50,737 nt of DNA. Origin: Clostridia bacterium. Its GTDB lineage: Bacteria > Bacillota > Clostridia > Oscillospirales > CAG-382. The DNA lies in contig JAFYKY010000011.1 of assembly GCA_017537345.1 (NCBI GenBank), positions 1 to 50,737 on the forward strand. Direction: 5' to 3'. How positions within the stretch are numbered: position 1 is the stretch's first letter; each line of letters begins with the position of its first letter. The position numbers and the translations under genes were made by a program. Under the pieces are notes generated by a model that did not search any database, had not been told where the DNA came from, and worked only from the letters and a program-made list of their open reading frames with translations. Positions 1 through 5,826 of this stretch are shown in pieces.

Positions 1-1
1 A

Positions 2-61
2 AACGGTGAAGGCACTGCGGAATTCGTTTCGGAAGCTATCAAAATCTATTGCGGGAAATAA
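2..61 (+). CDS. C-terminal end of a truncated-by-window gene, possibly CopG/ribbon-helix-helix type
   Basis: An open frame enters from outside the window and stops at TAA 59-61, giving NGEGTAEFVSEAIKIYCGK. The ending 'EFVSEAIKIYCG' resembles the helix of CopG-like proteins found in conjugative elements, where phrases such as 'EFVEKAIRFYCGY' are common. That is a resemblance from memory over 19 residues only. A hairpin follows at once, consistent with a true gene end. Confidence 0.4.
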   Translation, partial: NGEGTAEFVSEAIKIYCGK

Positions 62-65
62 TCAC

Positions 66-94
66 AACCGCCATCGGGAATTCCGGTGGCGGTT
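66..94 (+). terminator. Hairpin after the upstream gene
   Basis: A 12-bp stem (66-77 with 83-94, one G-T pair) around a 5-nt loop lies 4 bp after the preceding stop codon. No T-run follows, so termination would be weak or Rho-assisted. The stem sequence closely resembles the terminator at 1060-1086, which suggests the two units share an origin. Confidence 0.55.
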
Positions 95-105
95 GGTTCG
101 TCCTA

Positions 106-134
106 TTGAGATATTTTCAAAAATATGGTATAAT
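106..134 (+). promoter_or_regulatory. Promoter of the DUF4238 gene
   Basis: TTGAGA (106-111), a 17-bp spacer and a perfect TATAAT (129-134) stand 27 bp before the ATG at 162. This is a standard housekeeping-sigma promoter. Confidence 0.75.
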
Positions 135-161
135 ACAGAAAAACGATAAGGGGGTCGCGTT

Positions 162-1049
162 ATGAATGAACCGATCCGTCATCATTATATACCTCAATTT
201 ATCTTGAGAAATTTTTGCTTCAACAATCACGGCGAGGTTCGATATTATTGCAAAAAGACAAATGTTGAGAGTGTAGCGAATACTCGAGCCGTGTTCATGG
301 AAAGAAATTTGTACAGGGATGAAATTAATTCGCCAAATGATCCGACAAAGATCGAACACGATTTTGCTGAGTTCGAACGAGAAGTTTCTCTGATCGTCAA
401 AAGCAAGTTACTCTCTGATGATAAGATAATTCTAAACATGGAAGAGGACAATAGGCTTCGTTTATTTTTTGCTTTGATGGGATTTAGGTCTGAAAGAGTA
501 CGAACAAATTTCGAAACGGGTCTCTGTAAAAACTCAAAGGATTTTTATTCACGCTATCAAAGGGATGGCAATTTCTTGGATTTTTGGAAAAGGAATTTAG
601 GGAATGCTGTAACGTGCAGATCAATTCAAGAAGTGATTGATCATCCGGAAATTGACGAGCCGATAAAAGTGTTTTTAATTCGAGATACATTCGGATATCT
701 TGGAAGATATTTTGTTGTTGCAGAAAGATGTGAAAGCAAAGATTTTATCATAGGTGATACTTATCCGGTGGTTGTAAGCGGCACTTTGCCAAACGGTTTT
801 CCGTTAGAGTCGTATTCGATTTTTCCTCTTTCGCCGGAAAGAATCTTAATGATGGTATGTCGCGGTGCAGAAGGAACCCCGAGAGAGGTTTTGGGGTTTA
901 GACAAACGGTACTGACGATGCCGAAGATGAATGACGATGGTACGTATACCATACGCAAAAGAAAGTTTTATGATGAGGAAGTAGAGTACATCAACGAGAT
1001 GATATTCAAAGAAGCACAAGCAGGAGTTGTCTTCAAAAATAGTTTTTAA
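162..1049 (+). CDS. DUF4238 family protein
   Basis: This 295-aa soluble protein begins MNEPIRHHYIPQFILRNF. The 'HHYIPQFxLRNF' opening is the hallmark of DUF4238, a family of unknown biochemistry often found singly in accessory regions. The start is supported by a GGGGG-rich ribosome site and by a strong promoter just upstream. No signal peptide or membrane segment is visible. It is a monocistronic unit: it has its own promoter and a T-tailed terminator 11 bp after the stop. Base composition is AT-rich compared with the integrase genes downstream, which suggests it is cargo of separate origin. It lies just outside the first att-like repeat (1116). A defence or nuclease-associated role is possible, but nothing in the sequence proves it. 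Confidence 0.8.
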   Translation: MNEPIRHHYIPQFILRNFCFNNHGEVRYYCKKTNVESVANTRAVFMERNLYRDEINSPNDPTKIEHDFAEFEREVSLIVKSKLLSDDKIILNMEEDNRLRLFFALMGFRSERVRTNFETGLCKNSKDFYSRYQRDGNFLDFWKRNLGNAVTCRSIQEVIDHPEIDEPIKVFLIRDTFGYLGRYFVVAERCESKDFIIGDTYPVVVSGTLPNGFPLESYSIFPLSPERILMMVCRGAEGTPREVLGFRQTVLTMPKMNDDGTYTIRKRKFYDEEVEYINEMIFKEAQAGVVFKNSF

Positions 1050-1059
1050 TGTAGCAAAG

Positions 1060-1086
1060 AACGCCATCGGTAATTCCGATGGCGTT
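1060..1086 (+). terminator. Intrinsic terminator of the DUF4238 gene
   Basis: A perfect 11-bp stem (1060-1070 with 1076-1086) is followed by GATTTTTTC. Confidence 0.85.
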
Positions 1087-1111
1087 GATTTTTTCACAGA
1101 TTAAAACCTGC

Positions 1112-1135
1112 TCCACAGTAGACAAAGAAAAGGTT
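1112..1135 (+). repeat. Att-like direct repeat, copy 1
   Basis: CAGTAGACAAAGAAAAGGTT (1116-1135) matches copy 3 at 8014-8033 in 19 of 20 positions. The stretch 1112-1131 is identical over 20 bp to copy 2 at 2553-2572. It sits just after a terminator and just before a new promoter, as expected at a module boundary. The recombination role is inferred. Confidence 0.6.
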
Positions 1136-1166
1136 CGCCAAGAAAAAACAATTCTTCTTAATTCTA

Positions 1167-1195
1167 TTGACATTCTTAAAATTATATGATAGAAT
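1167..1195 (+). promoter_or_regulatory. Promoter of the four-gene cassette
   Basis: TTGACA (1167-1172), a 17-bp spacer and TAGAAT (1190-1195) lie about 37 bp upstream of the ATG at 1232. This would drive all four closely spaced genes to 2495. Confidence 0.8.
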
Positions 1196-1231
1196 TCTAA
1201 TAGAATTTAGAAGAAGGAAGGTTTCACTTCT

Positions 1232-1579
1232 ATGAATTATGAAAAGATTATCGTTGAATTGCTGGGGAGAATTCAGGTGTTGGAAGAGCAGATGGCGATA
1301 TTATTAAAAGCACAAGAACACAGTTTTGAATCTGTAGCCAGTAAGGTTACAACAGATGATATCCGCCAATATGTCGCAGGATTAAAAGAAGCTGCAAAGA
1401 AATCCGGAAAGACGGCCATTGTTTTGAGATCCGGAGATATCCACAAGGAATTGAAACTTAAAAGTGCAATGCCACAGGTATGTAACGCTATGAGACAATC
1501 CATGAATGATGGTGATACTATATTACATACAACTCCGAGTGGAAATTCTTCAACGATCGAAATTCAGTACAAAGTTTGA
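1232..1579 (+). CDS. Small hypothetical protein with N-terminal coiled coil
   Basis: The 115-aa protein starts MNYEKIIVELLGRIQVLEEQ, a leucine-heptad helix, and follows with a mixed domain ending TTPSGNSSTIEIQYKV. I recall similar short proteins from accessory regions of Lachnospiraceae and related clostridia, but know no function for them. An AAGAAGGAAGG ribosome site precedes the ATG. It is the first gene of the cassette that ends with the PD-(D/E)XK-like gene. The C-terminal half, with its lysine-rich helix and 'GDIHKEL', could be a small DNA-binding fold, but this is speculative. Confidence 0.7.
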   Translation: MNYEKIIVELLGRIQVLEEQMAILLKAQEHSFESVASKVTTDDIRQYVAGLKEAAKKSGKTAIVLRSGDIHKELKLKSAMPQVCNAMRQSMNDGDTILHTTPSGNSSTIEIQYKV

Positions 1580-1591
1580 TGGAGGTCTATA

Positions 1592-1693
1592 ATGGCAAGA
1601 AGATCAAATAAATTTGGTAGAAGAACAGGATTGTTTATTGGCGGTGTTCTTTTCGGACTGGTAAGAGGGATCTTTTTCAAGAACAAATATTGA
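1592..1693 (+). CDS. 33-aa basic membrane miniprotein
   Basis: A GGAGGT site (1580-1585) precedes ATG 1592. The product has a basic head (MARRSNKFGRRTG), one hydrophobic helix (LFIGGVLFGLVRGIFF) and a KNKY tail. It begins 12 bp after the previous stop, and its TGA runs straight into the ribosome site of the next gene, so it is probably translated as part of the cassette. Basic-hydrophobic miniproteins of this size can be membrane-active toxins, but no partner antitoxin is identified. Confidence 0.6.
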   Translation: MARRSNKFGRRTGLFIGGVLFGLVRGIFFKNKY

Positions 1694-1703
1694 GGTGATA
1701 AAG

Positions 1704-1970
1704 ATGAGTTTTTGGAAAAAGAAAAATATTCATGACGTGTGGGCGAACATTTGCAAATACGAAGGTGAAGCATTTTTTACTGTGACTAATGTTGAATACA
1801 ACTACGTTGTAAAAGATAATTACATACTTATAAATAACGATCTCCGGAGAAAAATCACCAAAGCATATATTGAGAAGGCGTTGGAAATAGAGAATCCTAC
1901 TCCTTCAAAAATCAATCTGCGCTGTCAATCTTATATTTGCGGCATCATAACTGACAGCCGAATTGTATAA
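1704..1970 (+). CDS. Hypothetical 88-aa protein
   Basis: The frame can be opened from GTG 1695, but the GAGGTG ribosome site at 1693-1698 overlaps that codon and fits ATG 1704 (MSFWKKKNIHDVWANICKYE). The protein is soluble with alternating beta-type segments (EAFFTVTNVEYNYVVKDNYILIN). I do not recognise the family. It sits between the miniprotein and the nuclease-like gene in one operon. Confidence 0.65.
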   Translation: MSFWKKKNIHDVWANICKYEGEAFFTVTNVEYNYVVKDNYILINNDLRRKITKAYIEKALEIENPTPSKINLRCQSYICGIITDSRIV

Positions 1971-1991
1971 TTTTAGAAAGGAATAAGTAAA

Positions 1992-2495
1992 ATGAAATCT
2001 TGGCATGTAGGCGTCGCTGCCGAAGCGTTTGCGGCAGCTCAGTTTGCTCGGTATACATATGATGTGTCTGTTCAGTATGGTGCTAATCAACCGGAATATG
2101 ATTTGATCGCAGTGTCCGGTGATAAAATGTTGAAAATCTCGGTCAAAGGTAGTCAGGATGGTAGTTGGGGATTAACCCAAAGTTTCAAAAAGGGACGTAC
2201 TTATCATGAAGCGGTGCAGGAATGGCTGAGTCGTCACCACAAAAAAACTATTTTTTGTTTGGTACAGTTCAAGAATGTAGATGACTCTCAAATGCCCAGA
2301 ATGTATCTTGCGTCACCCGAAGAGATAGCTGAAGTATTGTGTCGTGAAGCCGGAGGACGAGGAGATACTATTTTATATGAACATCACGAGTGGGGACCGA
2401 CAGCCAAAGCGTTTGGTACAGTAGATAACATTCCGGAAACATGGCTTTTCACAAAAGAGCGCGTAGAAGAAATGTTTGAAAAACACGGCAAATAA
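1992..2495 (+). CDS. PD-(D/E)XK nuclease-like protein
   Basis: The 167-aa protein shows the layout of the Holliday-junction-resolvase/restriction-endonuclease fold: an early helix with Glu11 (GVAAEAFAAAQFARYTYDV), then Asp37 in 'EYDLIAV', then 'KISVKGS' with Ser50-x-Lys52. The residue normally Glu or Gln in the (E/Q)xK motif is Ser here, so catalysis is uncertain although DNA binding is plausible. The C-terminal half (WLFTKERVEEMFEKHGK) is helical. An AGAAAGGAATAAGTAAA leader gives the ribosome site. It is the last gene of the cassette and is followed by a strong hairpin. Alternatives are a DNA repair accessory protein or a component of a small defence island. Confidence 0.65.
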   Translation: MKSWHVGVAAEAFAAAQFARYTYDVSVQYGANQPEYDLIAVSGDKMLKISVKGSQDGSWGLTQSFKKGRTYHEAVQEWLSRHHKKTIFCLVQFKNVDDSQMPRMYLASPEEIAEVLCREAGGRGDTILYEHHEWGPTAKAFGTVDNIPETWLFTKERVEEMFEKHGK

Positions 2496-2511
2496 TTTAT
2501 AAAGGTGAAGT

Positions 2512-2543
2512 AAGGGCTGGCAGATTGTTATCTGTCAGTCCTT
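2512..2543 (+). terminator. Terminator of the cassette operon
   Basis: A 14-bp stem (2512-2525 with 2530-2543, two G-T pairs) with a TGTT loop is followed by AAATTTT. It lies directly before att-like copy 2. Confidence 0.8.
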
Positions 2544-2552
2544 AAATTTTGA

Positions 2553-2572
2553 TCCACAGTAGACAAAGAAAA
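2553..2572 (+). repeat. Att-like direct repeat, copy 2
   Basis: TCCACAGTAGACAAAGAAAA is identical to 1112-1131. The 16-bp core at 2557-2572 is shared with copy 3, with one mismatch. The sequence diverges after the core (ACATGC rather than GGTT). It marks the left edge of the integrase-bearing unit. Confidence 0.6.
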
Positions 2573-2587
2573 ACATGCAAAAATTTT

Positions 2588-2616
2588 TTGACAAATAAAT
2601 TTTTCTGTGTTAAGAT
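2588..2616 (+). promoter_or_regulatory. Strong promoter of a short non-coding unit
   Basis: TTGACA (2588-2593), a 17-bp spacer and TAAGAT (2611-2616) precede a structured region with no convincing reading frame. Confidence 0.75.
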
Positions 2617-2622
2617 ATAGCA

Positions 2623-2757
2623 CCCACGAGGCCGTGGGATAAAAATTCAAATACAAAAGGGGCAATTCGAAGACTTATACATACATGCACTATACGAACT
2701 AGCCGGGATGCAGACTGCACCCCTCGTTTCGTTGTGCGTGGATGTGTAGGTCTTTTT
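2623..2757 (+). ncRNA. Candidate structured small RNA or leader
   Basis: Downstream of the promoter are a small hairpin (CCCAC/GTGGG near 2632-2639) and then a very long extended hairpin. Its arms 2670-2690 and 2734-2754 pair at 20 of 21 positions counting G-U, with inner helices ACGAA/TTCGT and GGG-TGCA/TGCA-CCC, and a T-run follows at 2755. The only ORF inside is five codons. It could be a free small RNA of about 135 nt or an attenuating leader of the excisionase/rep genes 460 bp further on. I do not recognise an Rfam family. Confidence 0.55.
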
Positions 2758-2788
2758 TTATTTTTCTGCGCATAGAGGGGTCCGATTT

Positions 2789-3155
2789 TTCCTTTGTATA
2801 AGTAGAGGGGTAAATATTTTTTCGCTCAACCGTTTGATATTTTCCTTTGGATAAGTGAAGAAACTTTTTGAAATGTGGTTGTAGGTTGCCTTGTGAATTC
2901 CTATGTAAAAGTAGAGGGGTGTATTATTTTTTTGTGAGCAATCAAAATTTCGGGTGTGCAACTATATGACTTTTTCCTTTGGACTAGTGAGGGAATAAAA
3001 TTTTTCCGCTCAATCGTTAGCTGAAGTCCCATGAAAAGTGAGGGGATAAATTTTGCGCATAGATAACCGTCCGAAGTCCCATGGAAAGTGAGAGGAAATT
3101 TTCCCAGAGGGTGTGCAAGAGTCTGTTTTATTCCCTTGTATAAGTGAGGGGATCT
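2789..3155 (+). repeat. Seven iteron-like degenerate direct repeats
   Basis: Units with the rough pattern TTCCYWTGKAWAAGTGAGGG lie at about 2789-2814, 2842-2863, 2897-2921, 2973-3000, 3023-3050, 3073-3100 and 3129-3152. A half unit (CATAGAGGGGT) is at 2771-2781. The central AAGT steps are 53, 56, 76, 51, 50 and 56 bp apart, mostly about five helical turns. This stretch has no credible gene. It precedes an excisionase-like and a replication-initiator-like gene, so it may be a replication origin or the arm-type sites of the recombinases. Confidence 0.6.
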
Positions 3156-3216
3156 TTTTTCTAACGCCAGCAATACATAGGCGCAAGCCTAAAAAATCTA
3201 TCAGGAGGTAAACGAA

Positions 3217-3420
3217 ATGAAAAAATCAATCTACCAAAGCTACGATGACCTTCCGCTGTTTCTCAATGCGGAGCTCATCGCCAAGGTGCTGGGCGTGGCA
3301 CCGTCGTCGGCCTACGAACTGATGCACGAGAAAGGATTCCCGGTCATCCGCGTGGGCAATCGCTTGATCGTGCCGAAAGAAAAATTCAGAGAGTGGGTGG
3401 ACAGCCACTTCGCAAAGTGA
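3217..3420 (+). CDS. Excisionase-type helix-turn-helix protein
   Basis: This 67-aa protein has one MerR/excisionase winged helix (HTH_17 type): 'LFLNAELIAKVLGVAPSSAYELMHEKGFPVIRVGNRLIVPKEKFREWVDSH'. Small proteins of this type assist tyrosine recombinases in excision or act as regulators in integrative elements. A strong AGGAGGT site sits 8 bp before the ATG. The next gene follows at once, and two integrases lie 1.2 kb downstream. It may bind the repeats just upstream. Confidence 0.8.
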   Translation: MKKSIYQSYDDLPLFLNAELIAKVLGVAPSSAYELMHEKGFPVIRVGNRLIVPKEKFREWVDSHFAK

Positions 3421-3453
3421 AGGAGGAATGAAAAAAGATTGCGGTGATGCCGT

Positions 3454-3906
3454 GTGAAGTACAACCGATATCCAAAGCGCGATGCGGTGAAAAATTATTT
3501 TCCTCTGCCGAATGAAATTTTTTGTTTGGATCTCTCGGCAGGCGAGATCGCGGTGTATGCGTATCTCATGTACTGCGAGGACAGGAAAACGTTTCAATGC
3601 CATCCGAGCTACAAGACTATCGGCTCTGCGGTGGGGCTGAGCAAGAACACGGTGAAAAAACACATCGACGGACTGATCGCAAAGCAGCTCATCACCACCG
3701 AGCCGACCACCGTCATCACGAAGAAAGGACAAAAGCACAACGGAACCTTGCTCTATACCATCCGTCCGATTCAAGAGGCGGTGGAGCACCGTTATCAACA
3801 GCAGCTCAAGCGCTTTGAAGCGGAGATGTACCGACAAAAAGCATTGGCAAGGATAGAGAAACTCTACGGCGACCAAGGGACGAGAAAAAAGCAGGAGAAA
3901 GCATAG
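3454..3906 (+). CDS. Replication-initiator-like helix-turn-helix protein
   Basis: The 150-aa product (MKYNRYPKRDAVKNYFPLPNEIF) carries 'LSAGEIAVYAYLMYCEDRKTFQCHPSYKTIGSAVGLSKNTVKKHIDGL', a winged-helix of the RepA_N/GntR-like type. It is typical of Firmicute plasmids and conjugative transposons, where it is annotated as a helix-turn-helix or replication initiator protein. The start is GTG. A nine-codon frame beginning at ATG 3428 ends in TGA overlapping this GTG, so translation may be coupled. The C-terminus is a basic helix (RQKALARIEKLYGDQGTRKKQEKA). With the iteron-like repeats upstream, a role in autonomous replication of the excised element is plausible. Confidence 0.75.
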   Translation: MKYNRYPKRDAVKNYFPLPNEIFCLDLSAGEIAVYAYLMYCEDRKTFQCHPSYKTIGSAVGLSKNTVKKHIDGLIAKQLITTEPTTVITKKGQKHNGTLLYTIRPIQEAVEHRYQQQLKRFEAEMYRQKALARIEKLYGDQGTRKKQEKA

Positions 3907-4137
3907 GTGGCGTGACTGCCACCTATGCACCTCACATCGGACGGCAACGCCGACCGAAAAAGCCCGTGGTTACGGCATTTGTGGGCGTTTGAAACGCGAA
4001 AAAACTACGGTGCCAAAGTAGGGGTCGTAAATACGGGTTTGGTGTAATTCTGGGAGCACACGACACCGAAAAACACGGTAAATAAAGGCTTTTCTACGGC
4101 GCTGTGCCGTGGTGTATTACGAATTTTGGAGGTAAAT
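3901..4137 (+). other. Inverted-repeat-rich intergenic region (possible oriT or origin)
   Basis: A perfect 11-bp inverted repeat with a 6-nt loop (3901-3911/3918-3928) overlaps the stop codon of the rep-like gene but has no T-run. It is followed by a second dyad (CGGACGGC/GCCGACCG near 3940-3958) and a third (ACGGC/GCCGT near 4096-4110). There is no gene in this 231-bp gap. Structured gaps before a ribbon-helix-helix gene are typical of transfer origins, but no relaxase is present in the window. Confidence 0.4.
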
Positions 4138-4596
4138 ATGGAATCGAAAGACAAAACGAGAGTCAGCCTGCTCCTCGACAGAGAGTTAGTGGAAACGGCA
4201 GACAAAATTATGAAAGATCGGGGTTACCGTTCGCGTAATCAGTTTTATTCGGCACTGCTCGCCGATGTGATTGCGGATGAGGTGACCGACAAACACAAAA
4301 ATGTTCTCGGTGAAAAATTCGCCGAGGCGATGGCTGAATACGTGGAAGAGATCAAGCGAGCAGTCTCAAAAGGTCTGTATCGCTATGCAGTTCACCAAGA
4401 GATCATCTCAAGAATGATGGCCGATCACTACGGCTATAGCTACACCGACGTGCACGATATGATGTGGGAGGCGTGTAAAAATGTTCGCCGACTGCGCGGT
4501 AAGGTTCCGCTGGAACAGATCCTTGCCGGCTACTACACAAAGAACCAAATCGAGACGGCTCTGCCTGCGGGAAAAGAGGACGAAGAAGTTTTCTAA
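4138..4596 (+). CDS. Ribbon-helix-helix (CopG-like) protein of the mobile element
   Basis: GGAGGT at 4128-4133 selects ATG 4138 (MESKDKTRVSLLLDRELVETADKIM). The N-terminal 50 residues have a ribbon-helix-helix pattern: a short beta strand 'TRVSLLLD' and two helices ending 'RSRNQFYSALLADVIA'. About 100 helical residues follow with a possible oligomerisation region. Such proteins repress plasmid copy-control genes or act as relaxosome accessory factors. It lies between the structured gap and the integrases and has their GC-rich composition. Confidence 0.7.
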   Translation: MESKDKTRVSLLLDRELVETADKIMKDRGYRSRNQFYSALLADVIADEVTDKHKNVLGEKFAEAMAEYVEEIKRAVSKGLYRYAVHQEIISRMMADHYGYSYTDVHDMMWEACKNVRRLRGKVPLEQILAGYYTKNQIETALPAGKEDEEVF

Positions 4597-4661
4597 AGTC
4601 GCTGGATATTCCGAAAGAGTTGTGGTATGTTGTTGTGCTGACAAAGAAAGGAAGTGAGAAT

Positions 4662-5825
4662 ATGGCAAACAAAAGACCGGACGGTGACGGCATGGTGCGG
4701 CAGAAGAAACGCGGTCAATGGGAAGGCCGCATCACCGTCGGCCACAAGAGCGACGGCAGACCGATCTACCGTTACGTCTACGGCAAGACGCAAAAGGAAA
4801 CCCTGGAAAAACTGCATCAGCGCATCGAGGACTACCGCGGCGTAGAGCTGACCGAGGACAGCAAGCTGACGCTCAGTGAGTGGCTCGACCGATGGATGAA
4901 CGAGTATATGATCTTCACCGTGCGCGAGAGCACCTGGGACGGCTACGCTTCGCTGATCCGCATGCACGTCAAACCCTACCTCGGCGATAAGCCGATCGCG
5001 TTCATCACCACTGCCGACGTGCAGAGAATGTATAACAAAATGAAAAAGAGCGGTCGGCAAGAGGCGCATCCTCTTCGCGGACACGAGCTCGCCGACAGCA
5101 CGGTGCGCAGTGTTCACATGATGCTCCACGAAGCCATGGACGCGGCGGTGAAGGAACGGCTCATCGTCAAGAACCCCACCGACGGTACCACCATCCCGAA
5201 AAACAATTACGCACCCAAGCAGATACTCACCGAAGCACAGCTCGATAAGTTCCTGCATGTCGCAATGCAGGACGAGGTGTGGCGCGACTTCTTCTACACC
5301 GAGCTGACCACGGGACTGCGGCTCGGTGAGATTTGCGGACTGCGGTGGTCGGACTTCGATGAAGCGACGGGACGGCTGAAGATCTCGCGGACGGTGAAGA
5401 AAAAGAAAGGCGGTGGGGTGACCTGGGGTGACACCAAAACCGAAACGGGAACGCGCACCATCCTGCTGCCGCCGAGCACCGCAGAGATACTGCGGGCGCG
5501 AAAGGAAACAGCGGTGAGCGAGTGGATCTTCCCGAACATCTACCGACCCGAAGAAGCGATGCATCCCGAGTATCCCTTCAACCGTATGAAGACCTTGCTC
5601 AGGCAAGCGGAACTTCCGCTGATACGCTTCCACGATCTGCGCCACACCTTCGCCACCCACGCGCTGACGGGCGGCGTGGATGCCAAAACGCTGTCCCGTA
5701 TCCTCGGGCACACCAACGCCAGCTTCACGCTGGATACGTATACCCACGTGACCACCGACATGCAAAAACGCGCGTCAAACATCGTCGGCGGTTTCATGGA
5801 AGACTTGATTATAAAGGAGAATTAA
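4662..5825 (+). CDS. Tyrosine recombinase/integrase 1
   Basis: AAAGGAAGTGAGAAT precedes ATG 4662 (MANKRPDGDG), giving 387 aa. The domains in order are: an AP2-like arm-binding segment (QWEGRITVGHKSDGRPIYRYVYGKTQKE), a SAM-like core-binding domain (about 65-170) and a catalytic domain. The visible catalytic residues are Arg in TTGLRLGEICGLRW, HxxR in HDLRHTFATH, His in ILGHTNAS and the nucleophile Tyr in LDTYTHV. This is the Tn916/phage-type integrase layout. It cuts and joins DNA at att sites through a 3'-phosphotyrosine. The second integrase begins one base after its stop, so they are co-translated. Confidence 0.93.
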   Translation: MANKRPDGDGMVRQKKRGQWEGRITVGHKSDGRPIYRYVYGKTQKETLEKLHQRIEDYRGVELTEDSKLTLSEWLDRWMNEYMIFTVRESTWDGYASLIRMHVKPYLGDKPIAFITTADVQRMYNKMKKSGRQEAHPLRGHELADSTVRSVHMMLHEAMDAAVKERLIVKNPTDGTTIPKNNYAPKQILTEAQLDKFLHVAMQDEVWRDFFYTELTTGLRLGEICGLRWSDFDEATGRLKISRTVKKKKGGGVTWGDTKTETGTRTILLPPSTAEILRARKETAVSEWIFPNIYRPEEAMHPEYPFNRMKTLLRQAELPLIRFHDLRHTFATHALTGGVDAKTLSRILGHTNASFTLDTYTHVTTDMQKRASNIVGGFMEDLIIKEN

Positions 5826-5826
5826 A

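Noticed and set aside
4593..5765. 390-aa minus-strand ORF opposite integrase 1
   Set aside because: It is an antisense shadow of a high-GC gene with complete catalytic motifs on the plus strand.
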